Origin: Haloterrigena sp. KLK7 | GTDB lineage: Archaea > Halobacteriota > Halobacteria > Halobacteriales > Natrialbaceae | DNA: 64,000 bases | Assembly: GCF_037914945.1 (NCBI RefSeq) | Contig: NZ_CP149788.1 | Location: 248,001 to 312,000, forward strand | Reading direction: 5' to 3' | In this document: positions 17,706 to 26,795 of the stretch, one piece after another | How positions within the stretch are numbered: the stretch's first letter is position 1 | Layout of the letters: each line of letters opens with the position of its first letter | Position numbers and translations under genes: made by a program | Notes under the pieces: model-generated | What the model saw: the letters and a program-made list of their open reading frames with translations, nothing else | Database searches by the model: none | Told to the model about the DNA's origin: nothing

Positions 17706-17755
17706 CAATTGATATCACAGACACCTGTCAAAAACACTGTGCTGAATACAGAAGT
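17706..17755 (+). repeat. Dispersed repeat copy truncating the integrase fragment
   Basis: The segment from CAATTGATATCACAGACACC to GTGCTGAATACAGAA matches 11054-11101. Its left edge coincides with the end of integrase homology. Confidence 0.7.
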
Positions 17756-17989
17756 ACTCACCTCCCACTCGGTCATCCCTTCGCCATCCCCTTCCCACCT
17801 AGTACATTTGCCGGAAACCTTTTGGCAAGGTAGATCGGGGCCAAGTATTGGTCCAGGTGTGGTAGTTACCCTTCGAGCTCATCATCAGAGTGATTTTCAC
17901 GTGACTGCCACCACTGCACCTTTCGAACGAAAAAGAGTGGATCGGGAGTCGTCTGGGTGGGTGTACCTGGAACACGAGAATTTCCTCGA
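17756..17989. other. Scar region without genes
   Basis: No supported coding sequence; the stretch lies between the repeat and the O-antigen ligase remnant and has no clear homology within the window. Confidence 0.35.
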
Positions 17990-18564
17990 GCTATCCAGCA
18001 TATGTAACGTCGCCTGCCAGAATATCACTTGAGAATCCCCTATATAGGTAACGAGGCCTTGAGAGCCGCCGGCCGCCGTCGCGAGGAAAAGGGCAAAACC
18101 GATCGCACCGAGCTCGACAAGGACGCCGACCAGTGCGGAGTGGGGCCACAACACAGCGGCCTCGAACTCGATCGACGAGGCCGGCCCGACGGCCGTGTTG
18201 AACGCTGCGATTCCGAGGCCGAGAAGCGGGTTCGCACTCTCGAACGCCGTCCATCCTGCCGCCCAGATATCTGTCCGACCGGAAAGTGAGATGTCCGTGA
18301 GGTGCATCGTCCGATAGGTCGGGAGCATCTGGATGACGGCGCCGCCGAGGGCGACGATCGCCGCGACGGCCAAGCCGCCCGTTACGACCAACTTCCGCGG
18401 GACATCAGGCCCTCCCTGAGCGCTTCCGCGGCTCTGCCAGCGCCGGAGTCCCTCGAGCGTGACGAAGGTCGCCGACCCGATGGCAAAGGCCACGAGCGCC
18501 TAGCGGACGACGGCCGCGAGCATCGCAACGAACGCGATCGCGAGAAAGGCGACCACGAGGGTCG
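17990..18564 (-). pseudogene. O-antigen ligase-like membrane protein remnant
   Basis: The reverse strand encodes hydrophobic segments and the family-like stretch SGRTDIWAAGWTAFESANPL then GLGIAAFNTAVG, followed by PHSALVGVLVELGAIGFAL, typical of Wzy/O-antigen ligase proteins. An in-frame TAG near 18500 follows FVAMLAAVVR, and both ends are missing. It is a fragment of a larger polytopic protein of surface glycan assembly, almost certainly dead. No glycosylation genes remain nearby. Confidence 0.65.
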
Positions 18565-18909
18565 TTATTCTCCAGCCGCGTCAAGGACGAGCTGCCGGCA
18601 GTCCCACGGCGTCGATAACGTGGCGAGGGTCTCCCGGTCGAGCGTCGTCACCCGGATCGACTGGAACACGATCGGATCCAGCGTCCCGTAGAACTGGTCC
18701 TGCAGAGTCGCCGGCGTCAGCGTCAGCGGCACGTCGGGTTCAACGAACACCGTCACGCCATTAACAATCTCCCACCCTTCTCCACGCAGCATCATCGGCC
18801 ACAGAGAATCACATGTAATCCAGCCATCCGAGTCAGAAAGCGCCCGGTCGTCTTCCTTAATGCGGAAGCTCGCGGCCGTCAGGGCCGGGAGGAGTGCAGA
18901 TGATATCAC
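18565..18909 (-). CDS. Conserved-looking hypothetical protein downstream of a winged-helix gene
   Basis: Starting from GTG at 18907-18909 this gives a 114-residue acidic protein with a compact mixed sequence (WITCDSLWPMMLRGEGWEIV, then FVEPDVPLTLTPATLQDQFY). It begins 32 bp after the DUF7344-like gene on the same strand, so the two probably form an operon. Stop TAA directly abuts the O-antigen ligase remnant. The true start could differ because the frame is open further upstream. I recognise no family. No membrane span or metal motif is visible. Confidence 0.5.
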   Translation of the reverse strand: MISSALLPALTAASFRIKEDDRALSDSDGWITCDSLWPMMLRGEGWEIVNGVTVFVEPDVPLTLTPATLQDQFYGTLDPIVFQSIRVTTLDRETLATLSTPWDCRQLVLDAAGE

Positions 18910-18941
18910 GTTGTTCGGCTGACCGCGGCTACCGCTGTTCT

Positions 18942-19259
18942 TCACGGCCACTCGACCGGTAACTCGTCCGCGTTCTCCGCGAACAGTTCCAGCACCGGTT
19001 CGATCTGGTCGAACTTCGGGCCTCGCACAACCCTGTGCTGCTCCTGTTTCCACTCGATGAATCCCGCGGCTTCCAACCGGGGCAGATGGTTATGATACAT
19101 CTCAACCTGGAGATTTTCCAACTGCTCATCATCTAACCGCACGCCCTCTGGTGTCTGGACCGCGGCCTGCGGATTATGCTCCACCAGCGCGACCAGTAGC
19201 TCCCGACGATGCTCATCAGCTAACGCCGCCATGACCTCGTCGAGCATACCCCTATTCAT
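18942..19259 (-). CDS. DUF7344-like winged-helix protein
   Basis: The product is about 105 residues with an N-terminal MAALADEHRRELLVALVEHNP helix, then LQVEMYHNHLPRLEAAGFIEW, the same EMYHNHLPKL-type recognition motif as the protein at 9160, and an acidic tail. ATG codons at 19259 and 19247 both fit; the first is chosen as slightly closer to the promoter side. It likely heads an operon with the 114-residue protein. Small regulators of this type commonly sit next to HalOD1 proteins, as here (19429). Confidence 0.75.
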   Translation of the reverse strand: MNRGMLDEVMAALADEHRRELLVALVEHNPQAAVQTPEGVRLDDEQLENLQVEMYHNHLPRLEAAGFIEWKQEQHRVVRGPKFDQIEPVLELFAENADELPVEWP

Positions 19260-19428
19260 TAGGTAAAACAATGAAGGTCTTTCGGCTGCCTATGACAGGT
19301 TCTTCCACAGCTATCCACTCTAAACTCTGTCTATTCGTATTATTATATTTACTAAGTAGGTAGTGAATATAAGGATTTGCTTGTCCATGCCGAAATATAA
19401 CGATGACTGCTCATGGAGACCCAAGACA

Positions 19429-19680
19429 ATGACCGACAGTGACGGCCCTGACACACCGTACGAATACGAGTCAGAACAGCCACCAAGCCTCGCCGTTGTC
19501 ACCGCACTCGCCGACCTCGAAGATAAGAAGCCTACAGAACTGGATTACACGCTCTACAACTACATCCAGCCCCAGGCACTTGATACACTCACCCAATCAC
19601 GAACCGTCGAAATCACGTTCCCCATCGAGCAATATTTGATCCATATCATGGAGTCCGGCACCATCCGGATCACCAGCTGA
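19429..19680 (+). CDS. HalOD1 output-domain protein
   Basis: The 83-residue protein consists almost entirely of a HalOD1 domain: PSLAVVTALADLEDKKPTEL then YNYIQPQALDTL and a C-terminal beta strand IRITS. HalOD1 is a haloarchaea-specific module thought to act as an output element in signalling. ATG at 19429 is chosen; ATG at 19387 would add 14 residues of poor composition. It faces away from the DUF7344-like gene at 18942-19259. Activity unknown. Confidence 0.75.
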   Translation: MTDSDGPDTPYEYESEQPPSLAVVTALADLEDKKPTELDYTLYNYIQPQALDTLTQSRTVEITFPIEQYLIHIMESGTIRITS

Positions 19681-19736
19681 GCGAGCTATTCAGTACAGGG
19701 GATTCACTTATCGGTGCAGGCAGCGTACCGTTCACT

Positions 19737-20024
19737 ATGCCTGAAGAAGTCCTATTCAAATCAGAGAGTGACCAGAACCGAGAAGACATTGCCTCGTATC
19801 TCCGCAGTGTCGCTGATAAGCTCGAACAAGGGGATGCAGTCACACTCAAATCCGGTTCCGAGTCCGTGACAATGGAACCGCCATCACGCCCGACATTTGA
19901 GGTTAAAGCCGAACGCGAGGGGCCAACGGACGGCCCCGGTGAATTGAGTATCGAGTTCGAACTCGAATGGGACGAGAACGGCAATGAGGGAGACGGCGGG
20001 AACGGTCAGTTAGAAATCGAGTGA
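19737..20024 (+). CDS. Amphi-Trp domain protein
   Basis: The 95-residue acidic protein has the amphi-Trp layout: MPEEVLFKSE, then REDIASYLRSVADKLEQGD and VTMEPPSRPTFEVKAEREG, ending in FELEWDENGNEGD. Small stand-alone members are common in haloarchaea; the function is not established. It follows the HalOD1 gene by 56 bp in the same direction and could be co-transcribed. Confidence 0.8.
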   Translation: MPEEVLFKSESDQNREDIASYLRSVADKLEQGDAVTLKSGSESVTMEPPSRPTFEVKAEREGPTDGPGELSIEFELEWDENGNEGDGGNGQLEIE

Positions 20025-20109
20025 CGTGTTCTCACACGGAGTTACCGCTCAGTACAGGGTATCGGTAAGAGCGTTACCAGCAGCGCCATCGCTCTATCTC
20101 CAGACTGCC

Positions 20110-20150
20110 AAGAATCGCGTGCTGAATACGGAGCATAGATTGTGCTCAGT
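20110..20150 (+). repeat. Third GTGCTGAATACRGAG-type repeat fragment
   Basis: The GTGCTGAATACGGAGCATAG stretch near 20120 shares its core with 11083 and 17741 and is followed by an imperfect inverse (TTGTGCTCAG). It lies just upstream of the kinase start and argues against initiation at 20026. Confidence 0.45.
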
Positions 20151-20244
20151 GATGACACATCAGTCTTCCTCTCTTTCACGCAGCCAGTCTCCTTCCTGTT
20201 CCGTTGACGGAACTCTTTTTGACGCTCCGTTATTGGACCCCAGT

Positions 20245-23200
20245 ATGGCTTCTGACCGGGTAACGGACTCCAAGACTCTCAGTGCAGTCACCAGCACAGG
20301 GTCAGTCCACGAACCCGTCACAGCGAGCGAAATCGCCGACATACTCGGCTGTTCTCGGCGCGCCGCCTACAACAATCTCGAGGACCTTCACGACCGTGGT
20401 GCGGTACACACGAAGAAAGTCGGTGCCCGGGCACGTGTCTGGTGGCGTCCTGCTGACTCCTCGAACGAGCACCCCACATCCATCAGCGTTGAAGAGAAGT
20501 ACCGAACGTTGTTCGACTCCATCAACCAGGGGTTTTGCATCATCGAGATGCTGTTCGATGATGCGGGCAATCCCATTGATTATCGCTTTCTGGAGACAAA
20601 TCCAGCGTTCGAGGAACAGACCGGACTGAGAGATGCAGAGGGCGAACGAATGCACGACTTGGAGCCTGACCACGAGCAATACTGGTTCGACCGCTACGGT
20701 GAAGTCGTCCAGACAGGTGAGTCAGTAGAATTCGAAGCAGAGGCAGAAGCATTAGACCGCTGGTACGACGTGTACGCATTTCCGTTTGGAGACCACGAGA
20801 GCCAGCAAGTCGCGGTCCTTTTCGACGATATCACCGAGCGCAAGCAGGCCGAGGCGAAACTTCAGAAGAGCAAAGAACGATTCCGTACGCTGGTCACTGC
20901 CAGCTCGGACGTGGTGTATCGCATGAGCCCCGATTGGAGCGAGATGCACGAACTCGAGGGCAAAGAGTTCCTCGCTGATACAGACGAACCGATCAGCGAC
21001 TGGCTCGATAAATACATTCATCCCGACGAACAGCCGCGAGTCACGGAAGCCATCAACGAAGCGATCCAGACGAAGAGCACGTTCGAGTTAGAACACCGGG
21101 TGGAACAGGACGACGGAAGCACGGGCTGGACGTTCTCACGTGCGGTCCCGATACTGGATGAGGACGGTGAGATCGAGGAATGGATCGGCATGGCGAGCGA
21201 TATTACCGAGCGGAAACAGCACGAGCGGGAACTCGAACGGTCCGAGCAACGCTACCGGACGATCGCCGAGCACGTTCCGAACGGGCTCGTCACGCTGTTC
21301 GATCACGACCTCAAGTACACGCTGGCTGCGGGTCGGGGCTTCAACCAGATTCCCGTCGAGCCCGACGATCTTGAGGGGACGAAGTTCCATGAAGTCTGGC
21401 CTGACGAGGCCGCCGCCGAACTCCGGCCGGTGTTTCAGGCTGCCCTCGCGGGTGAAGAACACTCGATCGAACTCGAGTACGCCGGCCACGAATGGATCCT
21501 CCACGCGGTCCCGATCACCGACGAGCACGGCGAGGTCTTTGCCGGGATGACAATGGCCCAAGACATCACCGAGCAGAAGGAGCGCGAACGGTACCTCCGG
21601 GACGCCAAATCCCAGCTCGAAGCGGCGACGGAGGCAGGTGCGGTCGGGACGTGGGAGTGGGACGTCCGGACCGACGAGATGATTGTCGGCCCGTCGTTCG
21701 CCCGGACGTTCGGCGTCGATCCGGATGCGGCGCAGCAGGGCGTCTCGCTCGACCGGTTCATCGAGGCCATCCACGAGGACGACCGCGACCGGGTGGTCAC
21801 CGAGATCGACGCGGCCGTCGAGACCTGCGGCGAGTACGAATCGGAGTACCGCGTGTGGAACGCCGACGGCGAACTGCGCTGGGTCGTCGCCCGCGGCCGC
21901 GTCGAGTGTGACGATGACGGCGAGCCGCTGACGTTCCCCGGCGCGCTGACCGACATCACCGAGCGCAAGCGCGCCGAACTCGAGCGCCGGCGCAACGAGG
22001 AACAACTCCAGACACTGTTCGAAACTCTCCCGGTCGGCGTCGTCGTCGCCGACGCAGACGGGTCGCTGATCAGAACCAACGACACGACCAAGGAGATTTG
22101 GGGTGGCGACGTATTAGACACCGACTCGGTCGCGGAGTACGAACAGTACTCGGTCCGATGGGCGGACTCGGGCGAGTCGGTGGCAGCCGAGGAGATGACG
22201 ATGAGCCGTGTCCTCGACGGGGAAGAGGTTCGGGAGCCGGACATCTTCGAGATCGAGGTCGACGATGGCGAATGCCGAATCGTCCGCATCGAGGGAATGC
22301 CGGTTCGGAGCACCGACGGCGACGTAACTCGGGGCGTCATCACGATTACGGACATCACCGACCGCCGCGAGTACCAGCGCAAACTCGCCGAAAGCGAGCG
22401 CCGATACCGGACGCTCATCGAAAACTTCCCAGAGGGCGCGGTTGGTCTCTTTGACGAGGACCTCGAGTACACGGCCGTCGGCGGACAACTACTCGATGAA
22501 ATCGGGGTTGAGCCGGACGAGCGCGTCGGAAACAGCATCATGGACATCCATCCGAGCGATCGGGTGGACGAAATCAAGCCGTCCTTCCACGCGGCGCTTG
22601 AGGGTGAGTCGAACGAGTTCGACCTCGAACTGTACGACCGGCACCTCTACGCCCATACGTTGCCGGTCAGAAACGGCGACGATGAGATCTTCGCCGGCAT
22701 GATCGTCGTTCAAGACGTCACCGAGCGCCGCGAGTATCAGCGGAAACTCGAGGAGTCCAACGAGCGACTCGAACAGTTCGCCTACGCGGCCTCCCACGAC
22801 CTGCAAGAACCCCTGCGGATGGTCACCAGTTACCTGCAGCTGCTCGAGCAGCGCTACGGCGACACCTTCGACGAGGATGGCGAGGAGTTCCTCGCGTACG
22901 CCGTCGACGGCGCCGAGCGCATGCGCGAGATGATCGACGCCCTCCTTGAGTACTCGCGGATCGAGACGCGGGGTGATCCGTTCGAGCCCGTCGACCTGAA
23001 CGAGATTCTCGAGGAGGTACTCACAGATCTCCAAGTCCAGATTGCGGAGAGCGACGCCGAAGTGACGGTCGAAGAGCTTCCCCATCTCGAGGGCGACGCC
23101 AGCCAGCTTCGGCAGGTGTTCCAGAATTTACTCGACAATGCGATCACGTACAGCGGGGACGAGCCGCCGCTGATCCATGTCGAAGCAGATCGATGCGGCG

Positions 23201-23442
23201 ACGAGTGGATGATCTCGGTCGAAGACAACGGTATCGGTATCAAGCCCGACGAGCAGGACCGGGTATTCACGGTCTTCGATCGGCTGCATAGTCGCGAGGA
23301 GTACGACGGGACAGGCATCGGTCTCGCGCTCTGTCAGCGGATTATCGAACGCCACGGCGGCGAGATCTGGGTCGAGTCCGAACCCGGCGAAGGAGCGACA
23401 TTCTCATTCACGCTTCCAGCCGGAAGTGAACACGATCTATGA
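20245..23442 (+). CDS. Sensor histidine kinase with N-terminal HTH and six PAS domains
   Basis: With ATG at 20245 the protein has 1,065 residues. An HTH at about 20-70 (VTASEIADILGCSRRAAYNNLEDL spacing) leads into six PAS domains between about 80 and 815, each ending in a D-I/V-T-E/D-R/Q box. HisKA follows with the phospho-acceptor His at 851 in ASHDLQEP, then an HATPase with NLLDNAITY, DNGIGI and GTGIGLALC. No transmembrane helix is visible, so it is cytoplasmic and may sense redox or small ligands. An ATG at 20152 is also possible but lies next to repeat-like DNA. There is no adjacent response regulator. Confidence 0.88.
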   Translation: MASDRVTDSKTLSAVTSTGSVHEPVTASEIADILGCSRRAAYNNLEDLHDRGAVHTKKVGARARVWWRPADSSNEHPTSISVEEKYRTLFDSINQGFCIIEMLFDDAGNPIDYRFLETNPAFEEQTGLRDAEGERMHDLEPDHEQYWFDRYGEVVQTGESVEFEAEAEALDRWYDVYAFPFGDHESQQVAVLFDDITERKQAEAKLQKSKERFRTLVTASSDVVYRMSPDWSEMHELEGKEFLADTDEPISDWLDKYIHPDEQPRVTEAINEAIQTKSTFELEHRVEQDDGSTGWTFSRAVPILDEDGEIEEWIGMASDITERKQHERELERSEQRYRTIAEHVPNGLVTLFDHDLKYTLAAGRGFNQIPVEPDDLEGTKFHEVWPDEAAAELRPVFQAALAGEEHSIELEYAGHEWILHAVPITDEHGEVFAGMTMAQDITEQKERERYLRDAKSQLEAATEAGAVGTWEWDVRTDEMIVGPSFARTFGVDPDAAQQGVSLDRFIEAIHEDDRDRVVTEIDAAVETCGEYESEYRVWNADGELRWVVARGRVECDDDGEPLTFPGALTDITERKRAELERRRNEEQLQTLFETLPVGVVVADADGSLIRTNDTTKEIWGGDVLDTDSVAEYEQYSVRWADSGESVAAEEMTMSRVLDGEEVREPDIFEIEVDDGECRIVRIEGMPVRSTDGDVTRGVITITDITDRREYQRKLAESERRYRTLIENFPEGAVGLFDEDLEYTAVGGQLLDEIGVEPDERVGNSIMDIHPSDRVDEIKPSFHAALEGESNEFDLELYDRHLYAHTLPVRNGDDEIFAGMIVVQDVTERREYQRKLEESNERLEQFAYAASHDLQEPLRMVTSYLQLLEQRYGDTFDEDGEEFLAYAVDGAERMREMIDALLEYSRIETRGDPFEPVDLNEILEEVLTDLQVQIAESDAEVTVEELPHLEGDASQLRQVFQNLLDNAITYSGDEPPLIHVEADRCGDEWMISVEDNGIGIKPDEQDRVFTVFDRLHSREEYDGTGIGLALCQRIIERHGGEIWVESEPGEGATFSFTLPAGSEHDL

Positions 23443-23991
23443 ACGGCCTGTATTGGCCGCTCACCTTCAACAGCCGTCCCGATCCCGGCCGCGTCAATTG
23501 CCTCATGCAGAGTCGTGCCGTCCGTTCTTCAAGTGGTTCTCGCCATAAGGTGGAGCTATGACAGGAAGTCGGCTTCTCCCAGTATCCGCACACTCGAGAG
23601 AGGCATTTCCACCGCCTGCGGCAAGTAATCAGGAGCGGTAGTCTACAACCACTGTATAAACCATCCAGCCCACAGCACTAGCAGCCGACCGCTGGCGCGG
23701 CCGGAGCACGGGCAGCGTTACCGATGCACACTGCTGCCGGTGCGAATGCCGCGCCCCGTTACTCTCATTCCAGCGGTCCCGGCTGCGGACGGAACCCGAC
23801 GGGTACGGTCCGCCACGCGACGCCCCATGATTTTCCTGCTTCAGATTACCGCGGTACAGCGCAGAAGCCCACAACCTTCAGTCGTGGAGTACTGACTCAA
23901 CGAACAACACTGGTGATGACATCCAAGAACCGCTACCCCCGTCTAAACCGGAACGGTGTGAACCGACTTGCGGACCGATCGACTGGTTCGT
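23443..23991. other. Gene-free stretch with an IS605-end-like hairpin
   Basis: No supported gene. At 23868-23892 GAAGCCCACAACCTTCAGTC then GTGG can fold as an imperfect hairpin of the type found at right ends of haloarchaeal IS200/IS605 elements. No TnpB or TnpA coding sequence is recognisable beside it. Confidence 0.35.
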
Positions 23992-24333
23992 CTACCGCAG
24001 CCAGCCGACTGCCCAGATCAGGACTCCCGCTGCGATCAAGAGCAGCCCTGCGGTCGAGGTAATCGGTTCCGGGAACAGGAAGAGAACGATCCCAGCGGCG
24101 ACGAGCAGCGTTCCGAGCCCGTACTTCGCTTTCGCCTGGTCAAACCAACTCCCCGAACCGTCCGTTGTTGGTTCCGTTGACTCGCCTCTTTCTCGATCCG
24201 TCCGACGCCCTGAATCGTCCGTCGGAGACTCCGTTGAGCCGCCGCGCACCCGATCTAATAACCCGCCCGACTCGTCCTCAGTCTCCCCTCTTGATTGTCT
24301 CCGTCGCATAGATAATGCATACATATGAACCAA
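23992..24333 (-). CDS. Small membrane protein with charged N-terminal half
   Basis: The product is up to 113 residues. Residues 1-70 are hydrophilic, Ser/Asp/Arg-rich with two similar DSGxRTDRERGEST-like units. Residues 74-113 form two hydrophobic helices (GTLLVAAGIVLFLFP, AGLLLIAAGVLIWAVGW). The start is uncertain: ATG codons at 24333, 24324 and 24309 are close together. The hydrophobic hairpin resembles small haloarchaeal membrane proteins of unknown function. It stands alone. Confidence 0.5.
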   Translation of the reverse strand: MVHMYALSMRRRQSRGETEDESGGLLDRVRGGSTESPTDDSGRRTDRERGESTEPTTDGSGSWFDQAKAKYGLGTLLVAAGIVLFLFPEPITSTAGLLLIAAGVLIWAVGWLR

Positions 24334-24655
24334 GAATAGCAGACCGCCTTCCAGCGCCGGCCATTGAACTCCTATCCGGGAGAGACGACTCCACCGAAGC
24401 GAAGACCCGATTCAGAGGCTAACAGATGACGCGAACGAGATGGATACCAGTCCATCCAACTATAGTCTGCTCGCGTACCTTCTCTTCCCCCTTAGCGCAG
24501 TCTTCATCGGCCCCGCACCGACGCGAACGGATGCCCCGTGTGTCGTATCCGGTGGATTAGGTACGGTTCGAGACGAACCCTTGTTGTCTCGCGAGTACGA
24601 TGGGAATGAAGTCGACGGCGCCGCAAAAGTCGAATCGAAGAACCGCGCCGCTATC
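24334..24655. other. Intergenic stretch without supported genes
   Basis: Open frames here lack protein-like composition; nothing further is seen. Confidence 0.35.
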
Positions 24656-26377
24656 CTACGGAGTTGTCTGAGACAGCGCTTGCTGCTCGAGCGATGGGCC
24701 CATCTGCACCGCCCGGTTCTTCCCGGGAGATCCTGTCGCTGTGAGCGCAGCTGCCAGCTGTAGCCACAGACCTACTCTGGGATGATCGAGTAACCGTCCC
24801 GGGTCTAGCGGCCAAAACAGTACACTCCCTATCGGATCGTCGGGGTTGCCGTACCGATCTGCTGGAAGAAGTATGTCGAGGAGTGCGTCAGCTGCGTCAC
24901 GTAGCGTCTGGCTCTCCTCGAGGCTGGTCGGAACAACGGGCTCGCGACGTTCGGTGGCCGTTCGGAACGACAACGCTAGTCGATACCCGCTCTCGTCGAC
25001 ACGAACGAGATCGAGTGCCTCGAGCCGGTTGCGATAGTTCCGGATGGTCCGTGCTGAGACGCCCACTCGGTCGGCGAGGTCCCGCTGTGACAGGCGGTTT
25101 TCGGCTGTGAGAAGCATCTGAACGAGTCGGCCAACTGTCGGTGGGAGATCGGAGAGCAACTGTTCGGACTCGAGCGTTCCCAACGCGTAGCGGAGTTCGT
25201 CCGGTCGGAGTTCTCGGCTCTCGTCTTCGCTAGCGAGTTCCTGGAGTGCTCAAGCAGCAGCGTACGGCGAGCTGACTACCGCCTGGAGGAGCGAGATGCT
25301 GTCTCGAGTCGGTCGCAGGTTTTTCGACTCTAGGATCCGCATTGTAGTCGCTGCGTAGCCTGTTCGATCGACCATAGAGAGGGGGGCGTGGACAGCAAAT
25401 TCGGGAGCGTCATCAGCGACCGCTGCTGGCCTCTCGAGCGCTTCCTCCAGAGATGGGTGAAGAGGATGGACATCCTCCCTACGAACGACAACAGAGCCGA
25501 TGAGCGTCCCCAGCGGGTTATCTGCATCAACAGTCGGTGTGAGTGCGGTGCGACGCTTTTCCTCACGAGACTCGAACAGTTGTCGGTACGAGGCGAACAC
25601 ACCGTATTTCCCCTGAATCGCGGCCGAAATACTGAGAGATGTTGCTTCGCTCTCGAGTTGGTTCACGGCGTGAGCGACGTCGAATGGACTTCCGGTGAGC
25701 GCGTGGAGAACTGAGACAGCCTCGCGAGTCGGTCGGAGATTGTTGTCTTCGAGTAGTCGGGTCACCGTCGTCGCGATCTCCGGGCGGCCAGCGTCGGTGA
25801 CAGTAATCGGGACGGTGATCTCCGGCGCATCTTCGAGGACGTCACCTGGCGACGAGAGCCGCATCTCGAGCGGGTCCCGGATCCGGTGGACGTCTGGGCC
25901 CCGGAACACGAACGATCTGATCAACTCGCCATGTGGATCCGCAGCGTCGACCGTCGGTGAGAGTGACGGCTCGCCGGCGTCAGTTTCGAGGATGTGATGG
26001 TAGGGAGCGAATACACCGTATTTCGATTGGATGAGTGCCGATCGAGTGATTGACTCGGCAAGCCCCTCAAGGTCGGCGCTCTCGCAGCTACTGGGGACGC
26101 GAACGTCACAAACGACATCGATTCCGGTAGCATCGAGCAAATGTATGATCGAGCCCGCGAGACCGTGACTCGAGCGCATGATCTCGGCGCCGAGTGGGGA
26201 CGTGTCGTCGCCGGTGGCTCGAGAGAGCTTAGTCGTCAACTCCTCGAGCATTTCGCCCCACTCGGCGAACGTTGTACGGAGGGTCTCGGGGTCGTTGAGA
26301 GCGGCCTCGGAGAGTCCATCGATGTTTCGAGCGCCCCGAAGGATCGCAGGCGGCTCATCGAGTGCGTTGACTACCTG
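24656..26377 (-). pseudogene. Winged-helix repeat protein split by an in-frame TGA and 5'-truncated
   Basis: Two frames separated by a single TGA (at about 25250-25252) are in register and read as one product of about 570 residues. The first part has an N-terminal helical region (LSEAALNDPETLRTTF) and two homologous units of about 140 residues; each contains SAxIQxKYGVFAxY, a TVDAxxPxGxLIxS stretch and a final NLRPTRxxxSxLxA. After the stop comes a winged helix (RLSQRDLADRVGVSARTIRN) and a conserved tail ending in RVGLWLQLAAALTATGS. The N-terminus is cut by the transposase remnant at about 26350. C-terminal copies recur at 34580 and 40766. I do not recognise the family. Confidence 0.75.
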
Positions 26378-26734
26378 CAAGTATCATTTCGTGTGGTGTC
26401 CGAAGTACCGCCACCCTGTCCTCAGCGCGGTGGAAGATGATGTGCGAGAGTTGTTTGGTGAGACTGCCGACCACTTCGGGCACGAGATTCTGGCGTTAGA
26501 AATCGCGGACGATCACGTACACCTGTTTGTCCAATCCGATCCGAAGCACAGTCCTGCCGACATTGCTCGGCAGTCAAGTCGTACTCAGGAAAGCACTTGC
26601 TGGAGCGTTACCCAGAGATCCGGGAGTCGTATCTCTGGGGTGGTGGGTTCTGGAAGGTTGGGTACTACGTGGGGACGATGGGCGCGGTGTCGGAGGAGGT
26701 GGTTGAACGGTATATCGAGAAGACAGAACATTAG
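26350..26734 (+). pseudogene. IS200-type TnpA transposase remnant, frameshifted
   Basis: The forward strand encodes TTCKYHFVWCPKYRHPVLS, then EIADDHVHLFVQSDPKHSPADI, which carries the HxH of Y1 transposases. Near 26574 the frame shifts: the continuing KSYSGKHLLERYPEIRESYL and YYVGTMGAVSEEVVERYIEKTEH are one base out of register, consistent with a single-base deletion. The first codons are also missing. TAG is at 26732-26734. Expected to be inactive. Confidence 0.85.
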
Positions 26735-26790
26735 GCCGAGTGTCGGGCTTTACCCCCGATCCCGGTAGGTCGGGGAACTCGCCCTCGAAA
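26735..26790 (+). repeat. Right-end remnant of the IS200-type element
   Basis: CCGAGTGTCGGGCTT followed by CCCGATCCCGGTAGGTCGGG can form the hairpins expected of an IS200/IS605 right end. A diverged copy lies at 49900-49965 without its transposase. Confidence 0.6.
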
Positions 26791-26795
26791 CCAGT

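Noticed and set aside
21136-22005. 289-codon minus-strand frame inside the histidine kinase
   Set aside because: The plus-strand PAS domains fully explain this DNA.
24440-24763. 107-codon plus-strand frame with a hydrophobic start
   Set aside because: Its second half is antisense to the winged-helix gene and no support for a start or domain was found.
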